Assembly: GCA_934438175.1 (NCBI GenBank)
Contig: CAKSBH010000003.1
Span: 1-64,000 of the forward strand
DNA from: an uncultured Eubacteriales bacterium
GTDB taxonomy: Bacteria > Bacillota > Clostridia > Oscillospirales > UBA644
Direction of reading: 5' to 3'
Length of the DNA: 64,000 bases
The notes beneath the pieces were generated by a model. It did not search any database. It saw only the letters and a list, made by a program, of their open reading frames with translations, and was not told the DNA's origin. Position 1 is the stretch's first letter. Each line of letters starts with the position of its first letter. Shown here piece after piece: positions 1 through 8,636 of this stretch. The translations under genes were made by a program, and so were the position numbers.

Positions 1-11
1 CTTTGAAAACG

Positions 12-58
12 CACAATATGTTGTGTTTTTGAGCGCATACAACGCACAACATATTGCG
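12..58. promoter_or_regulatory. Paired operator-like dyad upstream of the first gene
   Basis: CACAATATGTTGTG at 12-25 is repeated in inverted orientation at 45-58 (CGCAATATGTTGTG on the minus strand), 13 of 14 bases identical. The first copy is itself dyadic (CACAA-N4-TTGTG). The pair lies just before the ribosome binding site at 70-74. It could be two operator half-units for a repressor, or an mRNA hairpin with a 19-base loop next to the start of translation. The window edge hides what lies further upstream. Confidence 0.45.
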
Positions 59-79
59 ATTATCAGTAAAGGAGATTTT

Positions 80-1249
80 ATGAAAAAAACGGTTCTTTCT
101 TCTTATCAGGAAGTCCGGAAATACCGGGCATCGGTGATAAAGGAAGCGCAAAAGGCAGCCGGAGGAAAGGGAGCCGAGCGACTGTTCCGGAATCCGTTGG
201 CGCCGCTTGCTTTCTTTGTGGGAATTCTTTTTCTGATTGCCTCGTTCTTTGCCGGAGAAGCGCAGTTTGCCGTTCTCTGCGGCGGGGTCAGCATGATTCT
301 TTTCAGCATGCTTTGCATGGCGACCGAGCCGTCCACGGCATTTCTGCTTTCGTTTCTCATATTCTCCTGCTATCCCGCCCTGCAGATTCTTTGGGAAAGT
401 TTTCGTTCCGGGACGGAAATCCCGCAGGATGACCGGATATTTCTGGCACAATATCTGCCCATGATCGGGGCGCTTGCCGCTCTTGCTGTGCTCGCCATTC
501 TGCTCAAAGCAAAACTGCGCGGGCAGACCGTTTATACACCGTTTCCCGAAAACGGCGGCGGCTATTTTGCAGACATGACGCTGGCGGACATCGACCATGT
601 AGAGGGATATCCGACGTATGCCCATCTTCACGTGGACATCACCCATCCCGTTCGCTTCTCCCGTCTGAACGGAGAGCGTTCCGCCTTTACCCGGTTCGCA
701 CGCTCCCGTAAAATTCTGATGCCTGCCGTGCGGATGCATGTGGAAGAACCGCAATCCATGGATTTTTATCTGTATTTGCCCGAGGGCGTAACCGAACAGG
801 ACTTGCGGACATACGCAGAAGGGCGTTTCCAGAAATTTGAGACCGAAAGCGAGCCCGACATCTCCTGGGAAATTTTCCGCTCCCGGATTCTCCCCGACGA
901 CAAAACCGTTTTTCGGCTGTATAACCGCCAGCTGTCCCAATACCTCGCACGCACGCAATCCCAGACCGTTCCGATGGAATATATCGTCGGGGTGGAAGAT
1001 CCCACTCAGGCAGAAGCATGTGCGGAATGTGTGAAAAATGCGGATTTCTACCTTCGCCCGGCAGGAAAAAAGATTCTCCGCACCGATCACCCGGACGGCA
1101 TGCTGTACTTTGTAGCGGAATCCACCGTCCGTACCGGAAACGAAACGCTCAACGCCGTATCGGATCGGCTTATCGATCTGGTTTCGCCGTTTGGGGGAAA
1201 ATTGCTTCGCTGCGGCGTAATAAAAAAGAAATTTTCCAAAAATACTTGA
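80..1249 (+). CDS. Four-helix membrane protein of unknown function
   Basis: 389 residues from the ATG at 80, chosen because AAAGGAG lies 5 bases upstream; an earlier in-frame ATG at 23 lacks such a site and falls inside the dyad. The basic N-terminus is followed by about four hydrophobic segments (near residues 43-60, 62-80, 85-103 and 124-143), then a soluble C-terminal region of about 240 residues rich in Arg, Glu and aromatic residues. No signal peptide, catalytic motif or known domain was recognised. It stands alone: the next gene has its own promoter and a terminator-like hairpin intervenes. Function unknown; the fold suggests a membrane-anchored cytoplasmic domain. Confidence 0.75.
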   Translation: MKKTVLSSYQEVRKYRASVIKEAQKAAGGKGAERLFRNPLAPLAFFVGILFLIASFFAGEAQFAVLCGGVSMILFSMLCMATEPSTAFLLSFLIFSCYPALQILWESFRSGTEIPQDDRIFLAQYLPMIGALAALAVLAILLKAKLRGQTVYTPFPENGGGYFADMTLADIDHVEGYPTYAHLHVDITHPVRFSRLNGERSAFTRFARSRKILMPAVRMHVEEPQSMDFYLYLPEGVTEQDLRTYAEGRFQKFETESEPDISWEIFRSRILPDDKTVFRLYNRQLSQYLARTQSQTVPMEYIVGVEDPTQAEACAECVKNADFYLRPAGKKILRTDHPDGMLYFVAESTVRTGNETLNAVSDRLIDLVSPFGGKLLRCGVIKKKFSKNT

Positions 1250-1274
1250 CTTTCCTGAAAAAATATTGTATACT
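1246..1274 (+). promoter_or_regulatory. Sigma-A promoter (TTGACT-17-TATACT)
   Basis: TTGACT at 1246-1251 and TATACT at 1269-1274 with a 17-base spacer, overlapping the stop codon of the preceding gene. Expected transcription start near 1281. It is 270 bases from pgk, which has its own promoter, and a terminator hairpin follows at 1381-1420, so it seems to drive a short separate transcript. Confidence 0.7.
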
Positions 1275-1280
1275 ATTTAT

Positions 1281-1424
1281 GCTGTTTGAAAACAGTTCGT
1301 CTTTTTTGTTTTCCCACTCTTTTTACATAATATACTCCATCCGGTTTTGTGTGTCCTCCATACGCACGAAACCAGAAAAAGACACGAAGTGCATCCCCAC
1401 AATGCGCTCCGTGCCTTTTTCGTT
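1281..1424 (+). ncRNA. Candidate small RNA with C-rich hairpin loops
   Basis: A predicted transcript of about 140 bases bounded by the promoter at 1246-1274 and the terminator hairpin ending at 1420. Structure seen by eye: a small 5' hairpin (1282-1295); a 12-bp stem 1343-1354/1362-1373 with loop CCUCCAU; and a terminator stem 1381-1394/1402-1415 with loop CCCCACA. C-rich loops that can pair with Shine-Dalgarno sequences are a hallmark of regulatory RNAs of Gram-positive bacteria (RsaE, RNAIII). No convincing ORF lies inside. It could instead be an untranslated leader upstream of pgk. Not matched to a known RNA family. Confidence 0.45.
1376..1420 (+). terminator. Rho-independent terminator, probably bidirectional
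   Basis: Stem 1381-1394 with 1402-1415 (two mismatches, one G-U pair), loop CCCCACA, five A before and five T after. It ends the candidate small RNA and any read-through from the upstream membrane protein gene. Confidence 0.7.
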
Positions 1425-1478
1425 TTTCAGAAAATGACTGTAAAGTGTGAAATATTTTCAAACTCGGAGGACTTCCTC

Positions 1479-1507
1479 TTGAAAATTGACATAAAATAGT
1501 ATATAAT
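1479..1507 (+). promoter_or_regulatory. pgk promoter (TTGAAA-17-TATAAT)
   Basis: TTGAAA at 1479-1484, 17-base spacer, perfect TATAAT at 1502-1507. Transcription start is expected near 1514, giving a leader of about 30 bases with the AGGAAAGG ribosome binding site before the ATG at 1546. Confidence 0.8.
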
Positions 1508-1545
1508 AAGATAAATTTTTGGTTCAGGAAAGGTGTTTTTGACGT

Positions 1546-2847
1546 ATGAATTATAATAAAAAAAGCATAGAAGACATCGATGTTGCCGGAAAGAAGGTTC
1601 TGGTTCGCTGCGATTTCAACGTACCGCTGGATGCAAATCTCCAGATCACGGACGAAACCCGCATCAAGGGAGCCCTGCCCACCATTCAGTATCTGCTGAA
1701 GCATCAGGCAAAGATCATCCTCTGCTCGCATATGGGACGTCCGCACAACATCTTCAACGACACAATCAAACTCAATAAAAAAGAAAAAGCCAAAATTGAC
1801 GCTTTGCCGGAATCCGAACGGGAGGCCGCAACGGCAGCCGCGCTGGAAAAGGCAAAGGCAGACCGTAAAAAGCTCTCCCTTGCCCCGGTTGCCGCACGCC
1901 TTTCCGAAATTCTCGGACAACCCGTTCTCATGGCAGCCGATGTTGTCGGAGCCGACGCGAAGGCAAAAGCAGCGGCGCTGAAAGACGGCGACATTCTTCT
2001 TCTGGAAAACGTCCGTTTCCACGCCGAAGAAGAAAAAAATGACCCGGACTTCGCCAAAGCCCTGGCATCCATGGCAGAAATCTATGTCAACGATGCTTTC
2101 GGTACAGCGCACCGCGCTCACGCTTCCACAGAAGGCGTTTCTCGCTACCTGCCCTCCGTCTGCGGCTTCCTGATTCAGAAGGAAATCACCGTGATGGGAA
2201 ATGCATTGGCAAATCCGAAGCGTCCGTTTGTTGCTGTTATCGGAGGAGCCAAGGTTTCCGACAAGATCGGTGTTATCAACCATCTGTTGGACATTGTTGA
2301 CACCATCATCATCGGCGGCGGTATGGCATACACGTTTTTTGCCGCACAGAACTGCCCCATCGGCACATCGATCTGCGAAGAAGACAAGCTGGAACTCGCA
2401 AGAGAACTGCGTGCAAAAGCCCGTGAAAAACACGTTGCCTTTCTGCTTCCGGTTGACAACATCATTGCAAAGGAATACAAGGAAGATTCTGTTTATATGC
2501 GCATTTATTCCGACTCCATCCCCGATGGGTGGATGGGCTTGGATATCGGAGAGAAAACACAGGAACTGTTCTCCAAAACCATTCAGGGAGCCGGCACGGT
2601 TGTCTGGAACGGTCCGATGGGCGTAAGCGAGTGGGATCACTTCGCAGGAGGTACAAGAGCCGTTGCCAAAGCGATGGCTGAAAGCGGAGCCGTGACCATC
2701 ATCGGAGGCGGCGACAGCGCGGCGGCGGCGGAAAAGCTCGGCTTTGCCGACAAGATGACACACATCTCCACCGGCGGCGGTGCTTCCCTGGAATTCCTGG
2801 AAGGTCTGGAACTGCCGGGAATCGCCTGCCTGCAGGATAAGGATTGA
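1546..2847 (+). CDS. pgk: Phosphoglycerate kinase
   Basis: Glycolytic enzyme transferring the acyl phosphate of 1,3-bisphosphoglycerate to ADP. 433 residues, about 35 longer than most bacterial PGKs. Seen: RCDFNVPLD near residues 21-29, SHMGRP at 61-66, ENVRFH, GGAKVSDKIG, and the nucleotide-binding GGGDSAAAAEKLG near the C-terminus. The extra length is a charged, alanine- and lysine-rich helical insertion at about residues 70-109, directly after SHMGRP, where ordinary PGKs have a short loop before SLAPVA. First gene of an operon with tpiA (12-base gap) and a small regulator; gap and gpm are not adjacent. Confidence 0.97.
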   Translation: MNYNKKSIEDIDVAGKKVLVRCDFNVPLDANLQITDETRIKGALPTIQYLLKHQAKIILCSHMGRPHNIFNDTIKLNKKEKAKIDALPESEREAATAAALEKAKADRKKLSLAPVAARLSEILGQPVLMAADVVGADAKAKAAALKDGDILLLENVRFHAEEEKNDPDFAKALASMAEIYVNDAFGTAHRAHASTEGVSRYLPSVCGFLIQKEITVMGNALANPKRPFVAVIGGAKVSDKIGVINHLLDIVDTIIIGGGMAYTFFAAQNCPIGTSICEEDKLELARELRAKAREKHVAFLLPVDNIIAKEYKEDSVYMRIYSDSIPDGWMGLDIGEKTQELFSKTIQGAGTVVWNGPMGVSEWDHFAGGTRAVAKAMAESGAVTIIGGGDSAAAAEKLGFADKMTHISTGGGASLEFLEGLELPGIACLQDKD

Positions 2848-2859
2848 GGAGAAGCCGCT

Positions 2860-3612
2860 ATGAGAAAGACCGTCATTGCCGGGAACTGGAAAATGAACAA
2901 AACGCCGTCGGAAACGACCGCGTTTGTAAAAGAACTGATTCCGGTTGCTCAGGACGCAACCTGCGACGTTGTGATCTGCACCCCCTTTGTCTGCCTGCAG
3001 AACGCAGTAGAAGCCGCAAAAAACACGAACATTCACGTCGGCGCACAGAATCTTCACTTTGAAGCAAAAGGTGCCTTCACCGGAGAAGTCAGCGCCGATA
3101 TGCTCAAGGATCTCGGTGTGGAATATGTTATCATCGGACACAGCGAGCGTCGCCAGTATTTTGCCGAAACCGACGAAACCGTCAACAAAAAGATTCATAC
3201 GGCTCTTGCCGCCGGTCTGAAACCGATTCTCTGCGTGGGAGAACTGCTCTCCCAGCGTGAAGCCGGCATTACAACAGAAACCGTTTCCGTTCAGATCAAA
3301 AAAGCGTTTGCCGGTGTCCGTGCCGAAGATGCCCGACACATCATCGTTGCCTACGAGCCGGTCTGGGCGATCGGAACGGGCAAGACTGCCACAGCCGATC
3401 AGGCAGACGAAGTGTGCGGCATCATCCGCAGCGTTCTGGCAGGTCTGTACGGAGCCGAACTTGCCGACGAAGTCATCATTCAGTACGGCGGATCCATGAA
3501 TGCGAAGAATGCAAAAGAACTTCTGTCCAAACCGAATGTGGACGGAGGTCTGATCGGAGGAGCATCCCTGAAATCCGAAGATTTCGGAACAATTCTGCAC
3601 GCAAACCAATAA
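2860..3612 (+). CDS. tpiA: Triosephosphate isomerase
   Basis: Interconverts dihydroxyacetone phosphate and glyceraldehyde 3-phosphate in glycolysis. 250 residues, the usual length of this TIM barrel. Seen: N-terminal AGNWKMNK with the substrate-binding Asn and Lys, GHSERR carrying the electrophilic His, the AYEPVWAIGTGK loop with the catalytic Glu, and the C-terminal phosphate-binding YGGSMNAKNA and GGASL motifs. The ATG at 2860 has GAGGAG 6 bases upstream. Placed 12 bases after pgk and certainly co-transcribed with it. Confidence 0.98.
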   Translation: MRKTVIAGNWKMNKTPSETTAFVKELIPVAQDATCDVVICTPFVCLQNAVEAAKNTNIHVGAQNLHFEAKGAFTGEVSADMLKDLGVEYVIIGHSERRQYFAETDETVNKKIHTALAAGLKPILCVGELLSQREAGITTETVSVQIKKAFAGVRAEDARHIIVAYEPVWAIGTGKTATADQADEVCGIIRSVLAGLYGAELADEVIIQYGGSMNAKNAKELLSKPNVDGGLIGGASLKSEDFGTILHANQ

Positions 3613-3644
3613 AAAACGAAACACAAAACAGGAGGAGTACACCC

Positions 3645-3971
3645 ATGCTGGATTATAAGGTTATCGGAGGACGAATCCGTAAATGCCGCAAGGAAATGCA
3701 CATTACACAGAGAATGCTTGCCGAGAAACTCGATGTTTCGCCGGAATACATGAGCCGTGTAGAGACCGGAACGGTCAGCCCGTCCATGACGTTTCTGCGC
3801 AGATTCTGCAAGGTTTCAGGCATGACGGAAATGGAACTGTTCTTTGGCATTTCGTCCGATGAGATGGAAGCAAGCAACAAGGAATTCAACGAGATTCTTC
3901 TTCGTCTCTCCCCCGAAAAGAAGAAACTTCTTCTTGAACTTGCCCGTGCCGTCGAAAAATCGGGGCTGTAA
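3645..3971 (+). CDS. Small XRE-family helix-turn-helix regulator
   Basis: 108 residues. The N-terminal 70 residues form a Cro/C1-type HTH: IGGRIRKCRKEMHITQRMLAEKL then VSPEYMSRVETGTVSPSMTFLRRFCKV. The C-terminal 35 residues are helical and charged (SPEKKKLLLELARAVEKS), probably for dimerisation. The ATG at 3645 is preceded by AGGAGGAG; reading further upstream would overlap tpiA. Lies 32 bases after tpiA before the shared terminator, so it is probably expressed with the glycolytic genes. Target unknown; self-regulation of the operon is one possibility. Confidence 0.85.
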   Translation: MLDYKVIGGRIRKCRKEMHITQRMLAEKLDVSPEYMSRVETGTVSPSMTFLRRFCKVSGMTEMELFFGISSDEMEASNKEFNEILLRLSPEKKKLLLELARAVEKSGL

Positions 3972-3981
3972 AAACGCAACA

Positions 3982-4019
3982 AAAAAGAGCGGTAACCCTA
4001 TGAGGTTATCGCTCTTTTT
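3982..4019. terminator. Bidirectional terminator between convergent genes
   Basis: Perfect or near-perfect stem AAAAAGAGCGGTAACC paired with GGTTATCGCTCTTTTT, loop CTATGA. A-run on one side and T-run on the other suit both the pgk-tpiA-XRE operon (plus) and the glycosidase gene (minus). Confidence 0.85.
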
Positions 4020-4026
4020 GTTTTCA

Positions 4027-5688
4027 TCAGCCGAGAACAATCTCCACACCATGCGGGGCATCAACGGAGGTCTCCACTTCGCCGTCATCCGTTTTGCGGT
4101 GTTCAATCCGCACAATGCCGAACGGCGTGGGAAAAGTTCCCCGCGCAAATTTCAGATTTCCGAGCGACGGAGAAACCAGCAATCGGCGGCAACCGGGCTC
4201 CAGGGGCTTGACTCCGAGCACATACTGCATGAGAAACGGTGCCGGACCGCTTGCCCAACCATGGCAAAGACTGTGGCGATAGCCCTTGTAGCAATAACCA
4301 CCGAAATCGCCGTGAATATCTTTCTTGTCACTGTCCGGCGGAAGAATCTCGTCCAGACGGGAACAGTTCTCCGCCCAATCGATATCAAAGTCTTCCCAGA
4401 ACGTCGTGGCACCGAGCCCGAGCATCGTCCCCCAATATTCCCGGATCGCGTCCAGGGCATCTTCCGTACGGTCGGCCTCGCCGAGTGCTTTGAGAATGTA
4501 ATAACCGAGGAAGGTCGAGTATCCGTGAACCCCGTTTTCCGTCAGAAGCTCCGCAGCGGAATCGGGATCCCGCTGCCCGGCAAGAACCTGCAGCGCGACC
4601 GCCTGCTTCAGCCCGTTGGGATCGTATACGGCTGCACGCAACTTCTTGGCACAAAGGGCTGCGAAGCCGGCATCGTCCGATTTTCCCAAAACCCGGAAAA
4701 TGTCCGAAGCCGCATCCATGGCAAGAATCATCAGTGCATGTACACCCGCCTTCTGCCCTGCTTCGTTTACGGACGAAGGCCAATCCAGAAAATTGTTTTC
4801 AATTTTGTTTTTTCCGTCTGCATCGATCAGTCCGCTGAAATATGAAACCGCATCTCTCAGATACCCGATCTGACCGGCAAGGTATTCCGAATTTCCGCTG
4901 TACAGATAAAGATCCCGCTGGATGAGAATCCACCACAGCGTATAAGCGGGAATTCCGTTCATCACCGACGGCAGAGGTGTGTTATCCCGAATCAGATCCA
5001 GACTCCGCGTAACGCAATCCTGAGAACCGAATACGTTCATCACCGTTGAGATTTCCGGATGCATGTCTCCGATCCACACCAGACGGTCACGCTTGATCCC
5101 GTCCCAGAGATAGGTCTGCATATTCAGATGCACCGTGTATGCCGCCGTGTGAAAAATCTCATTGAGCAAAGCATCGTCACATTCAAAGGTACCCTGGTAT
5201 TCCACATCACGATACGTAAACACCGCACAAATCTCGCGCAGATCCAGGTCTGCGTCTTCATCCAGAAAATCAATCCGGACAAAGCGGAATCCGGTATTTC
5301 CCACCGTAGCCGAACCAAGAAACGGAAGCGGACAAGTCAGATCCCGGATGGCATGATCGTTGGTCGCACCGCCTTTTTCGCCGATCTCCGACATGGCCTC
5401 CATGGCGCTTTCGCCAAAGCGAATACGGACATTCCCTTTGAGCAGATGCGTAAGAATCCGCACCCCGCCCTGCATCTCAAACCCGAAATCCAGCAGAATT
5501 CCTGCCCGGGCTCCGCGGTTGATCATTCTGCAAAGTTCCCGACTCTCCAGAGTCGCCTGTCCATCGCAGTTGCGAAGCAAACATTCCGCATTCCGAACTT
5601 CGGCTTCCGGTGCGGAAGAGGTCCAAAGAATGCGCCGGGGATAAACGTATGACGTTGTCATTCCGTTCGGTCTTAATTCGGTTTTCAT
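4027..5688 (-). CDS. GH78-like alpha-L-rhamnosidase family glycosidase, short form
   Basis: 553 residues from the ATG at 5688 (AGGAG 11 bases upstream). Resembles the (alpha/alpha)6 catalytic domain of family GH78: a WDGIKRDRLVWIGDMHPE segment corresponds to the family's substrate-binding RDRxxWxGD motif, TLWW follows, and GATTFWEDFD fits the region holding the second acidic catalytic residue. The last 80 residues look like the C-terminal beta domain. Full GH78 enzymes are usually 800-1,000 residues with several N-terminal beta domains; here only a short N-terminal part precedes the barrel. No signal peptide, so cytoplasmic. Substrate is inferred from family only; rhamnosides or other deoxyhexose glycosides are possible. 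Confidence 0.8.
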   Translation of the reverse strand: MKTELRPNGMTTSYVYPRRILWTSSAPEAEVRNAECLLRNCDGQATLESRELCRMINRGARAGILLDFGFEMQGGVRILTHLLKGNVRIRFGESAMEAMSEIGEKGGATNDHAIRDLTCPLPFLGSATVGNTGFRFVRIDFLDEDADLDLREICAVFTYRDVEYQGTFECDDALLNEIFHTAAYTVHLNMQTYLWDGIKRDRLVWIGDMHPEISTVMNVFGSQDCVTRSLDLIRDNTPLPSVMNGIPAYTLWWILIQRDLYLYSGNSEYLAGQIGYLRDAVSYFSGLIDADGKNKIENNFLDWPSSVNEAGQKAGVHALMILAMDAASDIFRVLGKSDDAGFAALCAKKLRAAVYDPNGLKQAVALQVLAGQRDPDSAAELLTENGVHGYSTFLGYYILKALGEADRTEDALDAIREYWGTMLGLGATTFWEDFDIDWAENCSRLDEILPPDSDKKDIHGDFGGYCYKGYRHSLCHGWASGPAPFLMQYVLGVKPLEPGCRRLLVSPSLGNLKFARGTFPTPFGIVRIEHRKTDDGEVETSVDAPHGVEIVLG

Positions 5689-5736
5689 TTCATTATATAC
5701 TCCTATATATTTTTCGATTTTCACCGTTTTTTCTTT

Positions 5737-5765
5737 ATTATACTGCATCATCCGCCGTTTTGCAA
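5737..5765 (-). promoter_or_regulatory. Promoter of the GH78-like gene (TTGCAA-17-TATAAT)
   Basis: On the minus strand TTGCAA (5760-5765), 17-base spacer, TATAAT (5737-5742). The transcript starts near 5730, about 40 bases before the start codon. No obvious catabolite-repression site was seen. Confidence 0.75.
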
Positions 5766-5867
5766 CACGTTTCGTTCGACACACTTCGCATCCATTTTGC
5801 AAAAAACGGCAGAGTTTCCGTTTTTCCGCCGGAATCTTCCATCGGTAAAGAAAAAAGACACAAAATC

Positions 5868-8636
5868 TTAACGATTGTAAACCTTTTTCAAATATTGCCC
5901 GGTATAAGAACGGTCACATGCCATAATTTCCTTCGGTGTGCCCGCGCATACAATTTCACCGCCGCGGTCGCCGCCCTCCGGTCCGAGGTCCACAATGTAA
6001 TCCGCCACTTTTATTACGTCCAGATTGTGTTCAATCACAACCACCGTATTCCCGGCATCCACCAACGCCTGCAGCACGTCAATCAGTTTGTGAACATCGG
6101 CAGCGTGAAGTCCCGTGGTCGGTTCATCCAGGATATATACCGTTTTGCCGGTGGAACGCTTGGAAAGTTCCGTCGCCAGTTTGACACGCTGTGCCTCACC
6201 GCCCGAAAGCGTGGTAGAGGGCTGTCCGATTTTGACATAGCCCAACCCCACATCAAACAGCGTTTGCAGCTTGCGGCGAAGATTCGGGATGTTTTCAAAG
6301 AACTTCAATCCCTCCTCCACGGTCATTTCCAGAACCTCATAAATGTTTTTGCCGTTAAAACGCACATCCAGCGTTTCCCGGTTGTAGCGTTTTCCGCCGC
6401 AGACCTCACAGGGAACGTATACATCGGGAAGAAAATGCATTTCAATCTTCACAATGCCGTCGCCGCCGCATGCCTCGCAGCGCCCGCCTTCCACGTTGAA
6501 CGAAAAACGTCCGGCTTTGAACCCACGCATCTGCGCATCGGGAGTCGCGGCAAACAAATCCCGGATGTCGTTGAACATACCGGTATACGTCGCCGGATTA
6601 GAACGCGGAGTCCGTCCGATCGGGCTCTGATCGATGTTGACAATTTTGTCCACCAGCTCCACACCGTCCACACCGTCACAGGCACCCGGAACAAGCCGGG
6701 AGCCGTTCAGCCGAACCATCAGAACCTTGTAAAGGATATCGTCGATCAAGCTGGATTTTCCGGAGCCGGACACACCGGTGACAACCGTAAGCACTCCAAG
6801 CGGAATGCGAACATCGATGTTTTTGAGATTGTTTTCCCGTGCGCCGCGGATTACCAGAGCCCTGTCGGTAACAGGGCGCGTCTGCGCGGGAACCGGAATC
6901 TTCTTTTTCCCCGAAAGATACTGTCCGGTCAGAGAATCCGGACACGCCATGATCTCCTCCGCCGTTCCCTTCGCCACCACATAGCCGCCGTGGATTCCGG
7001 CTCCGGGGCCGATATCCACCAGATAATCCGCCGCCCGCATGGTGTCCTCATCGTGCTCTACCACAATGACGGTATTCCCCAGATCCCGCAGATCTTTCAG
7101 GGTGCGGATCAGACGGTCGTTGTCTCGCTGATGCAGTCCGATGCTCGGCTCATCCAGAATATACAAAACACCCATCAGCGACGAGCCGATCTGTGTCGCC
7201 AGACGGATGCGCTGCGCTTCACCGCCCGAAAGCGTTGCGGCGGCACGCATCAGGGTCAGGTACTCCAACCCGACATTGATCAGGAATCGAAGCCGGGAGC
7301 AGATCTCTTTCAGAATCTGTGCGGCAATTCTGCTGTCCCGCTCGGACAATTTCAGTTCCGAAACAAAAGCATACGCATCCGCAATCGACATCCGGCACAG
7401 TTCCATGATGTTTTTGCCCCCGACGGTTACGGCAAGCGCAAGCGGGTTCAGACGGTTGCCGTGACAATCGGGACAGGGCTTATCGGACATCAGGTGTTCG
7501 ATTTCCTCCTTCACGCCGGCGCTCGATGTCTGACGATACCGACGCTCCAGACACGGAATGATCCCCTCGTCCGTGTCGCTTCCGTACAGAAGTTCTTTTA
7601 CGGCACCTTCGGGCATCTCCCGGACAGGCGTGGACAGATTGCAGCCGTAACGCTTGAGAATCTGCGCATACTGCCGCATATAATACGAATTTCCGGCAAT
7701 GTTTCCAAAGCCCGTGGCACAGATAGCACCGTCCAGCAAACTGATGTTTTTGTTGGGGATGACCAGGTCCGGATCAATACGCATCAACGAGCCGATACCG
7801 GAACAGGTGCGGCAGGCACCCGACGGATTGTTGAACGAGAACATCCGGGGCGTCAGTTCGTCAATACCGATGTTATGCTCCGGACAGGAATACCGCTGGG
7901 AGTACATCGTCTCTTCTCCGTCAGGAACGGAAGCGATAATCAGCCCGTTGGCAAGCCGGGAGGCAATCGCACAGGAACCGGCCAGACGTTTGTCAACATC
8001 CGGACGCAGAATGATGCGGTCTACCACCACTTCAATGTTGTGTTTTTTGTTTTTATCCAGAGGGATTTCCTCACTGAGGTCATACAGAATTCCGTCCACC
8101 CGCACACGGGCATACCCGCTACGGCGGTAATCGTCAAACAGCTTGGTATATTCCCCTTTTCGTCCGCGCACAACCGGCGCAAGAATCTGCACCTTCGTAC
8201 CATCCGGCATCGCAAGAATCTTGTCCACAATCTGATCCAGCGCCTGCTGACGGATCTCCACACCGCAAACCGGGCAGTGAGGAATGCCGACCCGGGCATA
8301 CAGAAGACGCAGATAATCATAAATTTCCGTAATGGTTCCGACCGTGGAACGAGGGTTTTTGGAGGTTGTTTTCTGATCGATGGAAATTGCGGGAGAAAGC
8401 CCGTCGATATAATCCACATCCGGCTTATCCATCTGACCGAGAAATTGCCGGGCATACGACGAAAGCGACTCGACATACCGCCGCTGTCCTTCCGCATAAA
8501 TGGTATCAAACGCAAGCGAAGATTTCCCGGAGCCGGACAATCCGGTAAAGACCACCAGTTTGTCACGGGGAATTTCCAGATCAATGCTTTTCAGGTTGTT
8601 TTCTCTTGCGCCTTTGATAAAAATGTTATCTCTCAC
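5868..8636 (-). CDS. uvrA: Excinuclease ABC subunit A
   Basis: DNA damage sensor of nucleotide excision repair; loads UvrB at lesions. 922 residues, near the usual 940. Two ABC ATPase modules: Walker A GLSGSGKSSL near residue 30 and GVSGSGKSSL near residue 630, with LSGGEAQRIRLA and LSGGEAQRVKLA signatures. Zinc-binding cysteine pairs are seen in CPVC, CRTC and in the CEAC...CEVC module. Starts with GTG at 8636, overlapping the uvrB stop codon by 4 bases (GTGA), so translation is coupled. Divergently placed relative to nothing; it is the last gene of the uvrBA operon. Confidence 0.98.
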   Translation of the reverse strand: MRDNIFIKGARENNLKSIDLEIPRDKLVVFTGLSGSGKSSLAFDTIYAEGQRRYVESLSSYARQFLGQMDKPDVDYIDGLSPAISIDQKTTSKNPRSTVGTITEIYDYLRLLYARVGIPHCPVCGVEIRQQALDQIVDKILAMPDGTKVQILAPVVRGRKGEYTKLFDDYRRSGYARVRVDGILYDLSEEIPLDKNKKHNIEVVVDRIILRPDVDKRLAGSCAIASRLANGLIIASVPDGEETMYSQRYSCPEHNIGIDELTPRMFSFNNPSGACRTCSGIGSLMRIDPDLVIPNKNISLLDGAICATGFGNIAGNSYYMRQYAQILKRYGCNLSTPVREMPEGAVKELLYGSDTDEGIIPCLERRYRQTSSAGVKEEIEHLMSDKPCPDCHGNRLNPLALAVTVGGKNIMELCRMSIADAYAFVSELKLSERDSRIAAQILKEICSRLRFLINVGLEYLTLMRAAATLSGGEAQRIRLATQIGSSLMGVLYILDEPSIGLHQRDNDRLIRTLKDLRDLGNTVIVVEHDEDTMRAADYLVDIGPGAGIHGGYVVAKGTAEEIMACPDSLTGQYLSGKKKIPVPAQTRPVTDRALVIRGARENNLKNIDVRIPLGVLTVVTGVSGSGKSSLIDDILYKVLMVRLNGSRLVPGACDGVDGVELVDKIVNIDQSPIGRTPRSNPATYTGMFNDIRDLFAATPDAQMRGFKAGRFSFNVEGGRCEACGGDGIVKIEMHFLPDVYVPCEVCGGKRYNRETLDVRFNGKNIYEVLEMTVEEGLKFFENIPNLRRKLQTLFDVGLGYVKIGQPSTTLSGGEAQRVKLATELSKRSTGKTVYILDEPTTGLHAADVHKLIDVLQALVDAGNTVVVIEHNLDVIKVADYIVDLGPEGGDRGGEIVCAGTPKEIMACDRSYTGQYLKKVYNR

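Noticed and set aside
1273..3642. Very long minus-strand reading frame opposite pgk and tpiA
   Set aside because: Shadow of two conserved plus-strand enzymes; the translation has no recognisable domain and no ribosome binding site.
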